Below, piece by piece: positions 60,538 through 64,000 of a stretch of DNA of 64,000 bases (position 1 is the first letter of the stretch; each line of letters opens with the position of its first letter). The notes below the pieces were generated by a model. It did not search any database and was not told the DNA's origin. It saw only the letters and a program-made list of their open reading frames with translations. The stretch is from DATJOJ01 sp035507035 (GTDB lineage: Bacteria > Acidobacteriota > Terriglobia > Terriglobales > Acidobacteriaceae): positions 17,981 to 81,980 of the forward strand of contig DATJOJ010000052.1 of the NCBI GenBank assembly GCA_035507035.1, read 5' to 3'. A program made the translations under genes and the position numbers.

Positions 60538-60897
60538 ATGGCACTCGCCGATCCCAAGTCCGTCAAAGTCAACATGACTACTGGCACGGGAGTCGATATT
60601 GACTGGAAGGACGGTCACGCTTCCCAGTATTCGTTTGCCTTTCTCCGTGATGCTTGCCCTTGCGCGTTGTGCGATGAAGAACGCGGCAAAACCGGTCGAA
60701 AGCCGGGCGAGCCGGCCAAGCCCGCACCAGGAGCGCTGCCCATGTTCAAGGCCGCGGCTAAGCCGACTTCGGCTGAACCAGTCGGCAAATACGCCATCAA
60801 GTTTCATTGGAATGATGGGCACGAGCTGGGGCTCTATTCCTGGCAATTTTTGCGGGACTGGTGTCCGTGCGAAGAATGCAAGATGGCACGGGTATAA
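60538..60897 (+). CDS. DUF971 (GBBH-like N-terminal) protein
   Basis: 119 residues. Two related halves: IDWKDGHASQYSFAFLRDAC with CPCALC, and IKFHWNDGHELGLYSWQFLR with CPCEEC, the W-x-D-G-H and Y-x-W-x-x-L-R pattern of DUF971. The C-P-C-x-x-C clusters in both halves suggest metal binding. Homologues are found beside iron-sulfur and Mrp-type genes, but no such gene is next to it here. Function uncertain. No strong ribosome site. Confidence 0.88.
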   Translation: MALADPKSVKVNMTTGTGVDIDWKDGHASQYSFAFLRDACPCALCDEERGKTGRKPGEPAKPAPGALPMFKAAAKPTSAEPVGKYAIKFHWNDGHELGLYSWQFLRDWCPCEECKMARV

Positions 60898-61068
60898 AGG
60901 CAAAGGCTCCGATCTCTCGGAGCCGGTTCTTTGGGTTCACAGCATCCTGCGACAAAGTCAGTATGGGTCGCTGCATTGCGCAGTTAAGTTAGTCTTGGAG
61001 GCGGATATTTCGCCGGGGGAACAGGTCACATAGTCAAGGCTGCAAAGTTCGCTTCTGGCCTGGGTTGC

Positions 61069-61446
61069 TTGGTCTCAGTTCTAGCGCCGCTGGTGGCGGT
61101 CCTGCTTTACCCGAGGGCTAATTGGTTATTCGCGCTCATGCTGCTCGGTATAGCGGTTTTAGCTTTGAATAGACGATTCGCGAGGGACCCCACACCTCAG
61201 GCCCTGGCCGATGCGATCGATAGGCTCTTGACAGGAAGCTATAGCGGATGGGACGTCGACAATTTCGAGTCGCAGAGAATTCGAGATCCTCAGCTGAGAG
61301 AATTTTTCCGCAAAAGTATGGAGGTCGATCGTGCACCCGAAACGTGGGTGCGGTTAGACGAGGATCGGAAGGATCGTCTCCGGGAGATCGTTCGAGACCT
61401 AAGATCCCTAGGCGAAGCACGCGAAGCGAGACCGCACCAGCGTTGA
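61069..61446 (+). CDS. Small membrane-anchored protein of unknown function
   Basis: 125 residues if started at TTG 61069. One or two helices near the N-terminus (VLAPLVAVLLYPRANWLFAL, MLLGIAVLAL), then a soluble helical domain (PTPQALADAIDRLLTGSYSG, WDVDNFESQRIRDPQLREFF). The frame is open back to 60988. A natural-looking start would be near ATA 61030 (VKAAKFASGLGCLVSV), but that codon is not a usual start, so the true N-terminus is uncertain. Homologues of such DUF-type proteins are common in bacteria; I do not recognise a specific family. Confidence 0.65.
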   Translation: MVSVLAPLVAVLLYPRANWLFALMLLGIAVLALNRRFARDPTPQALADAIDRLLTGSYSGWDVDNFESQRIRDPQLREFFRKSMEVDRAPETWVRLDEDRKDRLREIVRDLRSLGEAREARPHQR

Positions 61447-61506
61447 TCGCTGGATCCTACCGGCCAGTCTCGGAGATGCCTTCTAGTAAAATAAGTTTAG
61501 GCTCCC

Positions 61507-64000
61507 TTGTCTTTTCTCTCCCAACTCAATCCGCAACAGCGGGAAGCGGTAGAAACCGCAAACGGCCCAGTTTTAATTCTGGCGGGGGCGGGCAGCGGCA
61601 AGACCCGCGTCATCACCTACCGGATCGCTCATTTAATCGAGCATCTTGGCGTCATGCCGGAAGCCATCCTGGCCATGACTTTCACCAACAAAGCTGCGGC
61701 CGAGATGGTCGAGCGCGTGGATAAGCTGGTCGGAGGCTTGTCCATTGCCAAGCCTGTTATCTCGACTTTTCATTCTTTCTGCGTGCGGATGCTGAGGCGC
61801 GACATCGAGGCCTTGCGCATTCCGTCATCGAAGCCGGGAGCGCCTTCAACTGGGCTGACGAAGCAATTTGTCATTTACGACGAAGCCGATCAGCAGCAAC
61901 TGGTGAAATCGATCATGCGTCGGCTGGGGATCGATGACAAGCAAGTTACGCCGCGTTCCGTGCTGGCGCACATTTCCTGGGCCAAGAACCACATGCTCGA
62001 TCCGCAGGAAGTGTATTTGCAGTCGGCCGATCCCAAGACCGAGCGGGTAGCGCAGATTTATGCCGAGTACAAAAAAGATCTGGCGCGAGCCAATGCTCTG
62101 GACTTCGACGATCTGCTGCTTGAAACGGTGCGGCTGCTGAAAGCGGTGGCAGCGGTTCGCGAATACTACAACCGGCGGTTCCAATACATCCTGGTCGATG
62201 AGTACCAGGACACGAACCGTCCCCAGTACGAACTCATGCGCCTGCTGGCCGGTGATCGCCACAACGTTTGCGCTGTCGGCGATGAAGATCAGTCGATCTA
62301 TTCCTGGCGCGGCGCCGACATCCGCAACATTCTGGAATTTGAAAAGGACTTTCCCGAGGCCAAGATCGTTCGCCTGGAGCAAAACTACCGTTCCACGCAA
62401 AACATTCTGCAGGCCGCGTCGGCGGTAGTCGCGAACAACCTGCGACGCAAGGGCAAGAATCTTTGGACCTCACGGCAGGGTGGCGCAAAGATCGGCTACT
62501 ACGAAGCACCCGATGGAGAGAACGAAGCGCTCTTTGCAGCGGACTATATTTCGAAGTACCTGCGGGAGGCCATCGAGCACGGGGAAAGCGCGCGCGCCGC
62601 GGTGCTGTACCGCACCAATTCGCAATCCCGGCTGTTTGAAGAAGCCATGCGTCGCTATGGGCTGAAGTATCACGTGGTGGGCGGCTTCTCGTTCTACGAG
62701 CGGGCCGAGATCAAGGACCTGATCTCGTATCTCAAAGTCATCCACAATGTCGACGACTCGATTGCGTTGCTGCGGGTGATCAATACGCCGGTGAGGGGAA
62801 TCGGCAAGACCACGGTGGAGACGCTGGAGCAGGTGGCGCTCGAAAGCGGGGTTTCGTTGTGGGGAGCGATTCGGGAGGTTATTCGGCGGCAGCTCTTGCC
62901 GCAGCGGGCCATTGCGGCGTTGCAGAGCTTTCAAGGACTGATCGAGGACGGAAGGGCGATGCTGGCCGGAACTTATCTGGACCGGTTGGAAGAGACGGCG
63001 ACGGAGTCTGCGGATCTGAGCGCCTCCGGGCAAGTGAGCTCACCTGCCCCTGAGCAGGTGGAGGAGGCGGACGATACCGCTTTCGAACCGGGAAATTTTT
63101 CTTTTGAGTTTGGCGAATTGGAACCAACTGAAAGCGACACGGGCGAAGGCACCGGCGCCACATCTAATGACAACAACGCGGGCGAGGGCGCCCGCGCCAC
63201 AGAGGCCTTTCGAACACCCGGGGATCCCGCCAATACGGCGGAGATTTTGAAGTTCCTCATCGACCGCACCGGATACATCAAGCAACTCGAGGCGGAGGAT
63301 ACGCCGGACGCGTATTCGCGGATCGAGAACCTGCGCGAACTGGTGAATGCCGCGATGGATTCGCGTGACCGAGGCGAAACCCTCGATCAGTTCCTGGATC
63401 ACGCGGCGCTGGTCAGCGATGCCGATGCCTACGACGAGCGTGCCCAGATCACCTTGATGACGCTGCACGCCGCCAAAGGTCTGGAGTTCCCGCTGGTCGT
63501 GCTGGCCGGACTCGAAGAGGGATTATTTCCGCACTCGCGTACATTCCTGCAACCGGACGACATCGAGGAGGAACGGCGCTTGTGCTACGTGGGGATGACG
63601 CGGGCGATGGACACCCTGATCCTGAGCCGGGCCGTCTACCGGCGCCGCTATGGGACCGATTTGCCGGAAGCCAGTGTGCCCTCGCGCTTCCTGGAAGAGG
63701 TGCCGCTGGAGTTGGTGGAGGAGTTGGGCGTTGCGAAACGGACGGCGTCGCGGACAAGAATGTCCGCCCCGCAGGCTGCGCCGCGGGAACAGTTGCATTA
63801 TGCCTACGAGGACGAAGATCAAAGTGCGACGTGGCACGAGCCCAAACAGCCGCGAGCGCCGGCCCGGCCCTATTCCGGCAGGACTTACAATTCGATCGAG
63901 AACATCGCCGAGTTTTTTGCTTCGCGCGGCAAGAAATTCAGCCTTCCCAGAGTCCCGGTAGAAGAACCAAAAGGGAAGAAGGGATTCCGGCCGGGCCAGA
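61507..64000 (+). CDS. pcrA: PcrA/UvrD-type DNA helicase, 3' end outside window
   Basis: 831 codons visible from TTG 61507, the only start after the in-frame stop at 61498-61500. SF1A motifs in order: Q motif LNPQQREAV, Walker A AGAGSGKT, TFTNKAAAEM, DFDDLL, DEYQDTN, VGDEDQSIYSWRGAD, LEQNYRST, then TLHAAKGLEF and EERRLCYVGMTRAMDTL. It unwinds DNA 3' to 5' in repair and at conflicts with transcription. Residues about 499-578 are an acidic, low-complexity insertion in the 2B region (containing ATESADLSASGQVSSPAPEQ and GEGTGATSNDNNAGEGARA) that usual members lack. The C-terminal tail is also long and charged. Confidence 0.96.
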   Translation, partial: MSFLSQLNPQQREAVETANGPVLILAGAGSGKTRVITYRIAHLIEHLGVMPEAILAMTFTNKAAAEMVERVDKLVGGLSIAKPVISTFHSFCVRMLRRDIEALRIPSSKPGAPSTGLTKQFVIYDEADQQQLVKSIMRRLGIDDKQVTPRSVLAHISWAKNHMLDPQEVYLQSADPKTERVAQIYAEYKKDLARANALDFDDLLLETVRLLKAVAAVREYYNRRFQYILVDEYQDTNRPQYELMRLLAGDRHNVCAVGDEDQSIYSWRGADIRNILEFEKDFPEAKIVRLEQNYRSTQNILQAASAVVANNLRRKGKNLWTSRQGGAKIGYYEAPDGENEALFAADYISKYLREAIEHGESARAAVLYRTNSQSRLFEEAMRRYGLKYHVVGGFSFYERAEIKDLISYLKVIHNVDDSIALLRVINTPVRGIGKTTVETLEQVALESGVSLWGAIREVIRRQLLPQRAIAALQSFQGLIEDGRAMLAGTYLDRLEETATESADLSASGQVSSPAPEQVEEADDTAFEPGNFSFEFGELEPTESDTGEGTGATSNDNNAGEGARATEAFRTPGDPANTAEILKFLIDRTGYIKQLEAEDTPDAYSRIENLRELVNAAMDSRDRGETLDQFLDHAALVSDADAYDERAQITLMTLHAAKGLEFPLVVLAGLEEGLFPHSRTFLQPDDIEEERRLCYVGMTRAMDTLILSRAVYRRRYGTDLPEASVPSRFLEEVPLELVEELGVAKRTASRTRMSAPQAAPREQLHYAYEDEDQSATWHEPKQPRAPARPYSGRTYNSIENIAEFFASRGKKFSLPRVPVEEPKGKKGFRPGQ
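63139..63201 (+). repeat. Two in-frame copies of a 24-nt GC-rich repeat inside the helicase gene
   Basis: Copies at 63139-63162 and 63178-63201 begin (A/G)CGGGCGA(A/G)GGC and end GGCGCCACA or CGCGCCACA; 20 of 24 bases agree, offset by 39 nt (13 codons). Confidence 0.7.

Noticed and set aside
1..64000. CRISPR array or cas genes
   Set aside because: No regularly spaced direct repeats or Cas motifs were found; the repeats seen are hairpins or protein-coding repeats.

Overview
The window looks like chromosomal DNA of an Acidobacteriota member (Terriglobia/Koribacter-like soil lineage). The reasons are a 1192-residue Oar-like TonB-dependent receptor with an N-terminal carboxypeptidase-regulatory domain, two secreted proteins made of GTT..GG..GTVF repeats (TIGR03803 type), many TPR proteins with signal peptides, frequent GTG/TTG starts and moderately GC-rich DNA with hairpin-forming intergenic repeats. 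This placement is inference; no rRNA, tRNA, transposase or CRISPR array was seen.

Region 1 (1-26.1 kb) is an envelope glycan region. A TPR protein running into a beta-barrel-like C-terminus (1-3998, minus, cut by the window edge) is divergent from a tightly overlapping operon of a polytopic GT-C-like membrane protein and three periplasmic or anchored proteins (4146-8408). A family 2 glycosyltransferase, a GH99-like lipoprotein, a flippase fused to a ParB-like domain, a STAS protein, a thymidylate-kinase-like protein and a secreted lectin-like protein follow. The most coherent block is 16.8-26.1 kb: an NdvA-like ABC exporter 12 nt ahead of an NdvB-like GT84 synthase that lacks the usual C-terminal phosphorylase half, then a GH39-like hydrolase and a Tat-exported GH144-like enzyme. 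Together they could make, export and trim a beta-1,2-glucan.

Region 2 (26.2-36.9 kb) holds three NarL-type response regulators in a row, two without a DNA-binding domain, a TPR/nucleotidyltransferase pair, secreted proteins, a membrane protein ending in an acyl-carrier-like domain whose attachment serine is proline, dispersed hairpin repeats (33.0-35.4 kb), and a phosphoesterase lipoprotein.

Region 3 (37-48 kb) carries an omega-like small gene ahead of rho, a HicB remnant, a small regulator/membrane pair, MscS, a Fur-family regulator and the TonB receptor. A 7-1-7 inverted repeat lies before both the Fur gene (imperfect) and the receptor (perfect). A membrane pyrophosphatase with a clear terminator follows.

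Region 4 (48-64 kb) mixes secreted repeat proteins, an OmpA-like protein, dGTPase, a PIN/RHH toxin-antitoxin pair with a perfect 26-bp palindrome over the antitoxin start, an SDR epimerase, and housekeeping genes: Rel (p)ppGpp enzyme, RidA, FKBP isomerase, L28, a DUF971 protein and a PcrA/UvrD helicase that runs off the right edge and carries a low-complexity insertion.
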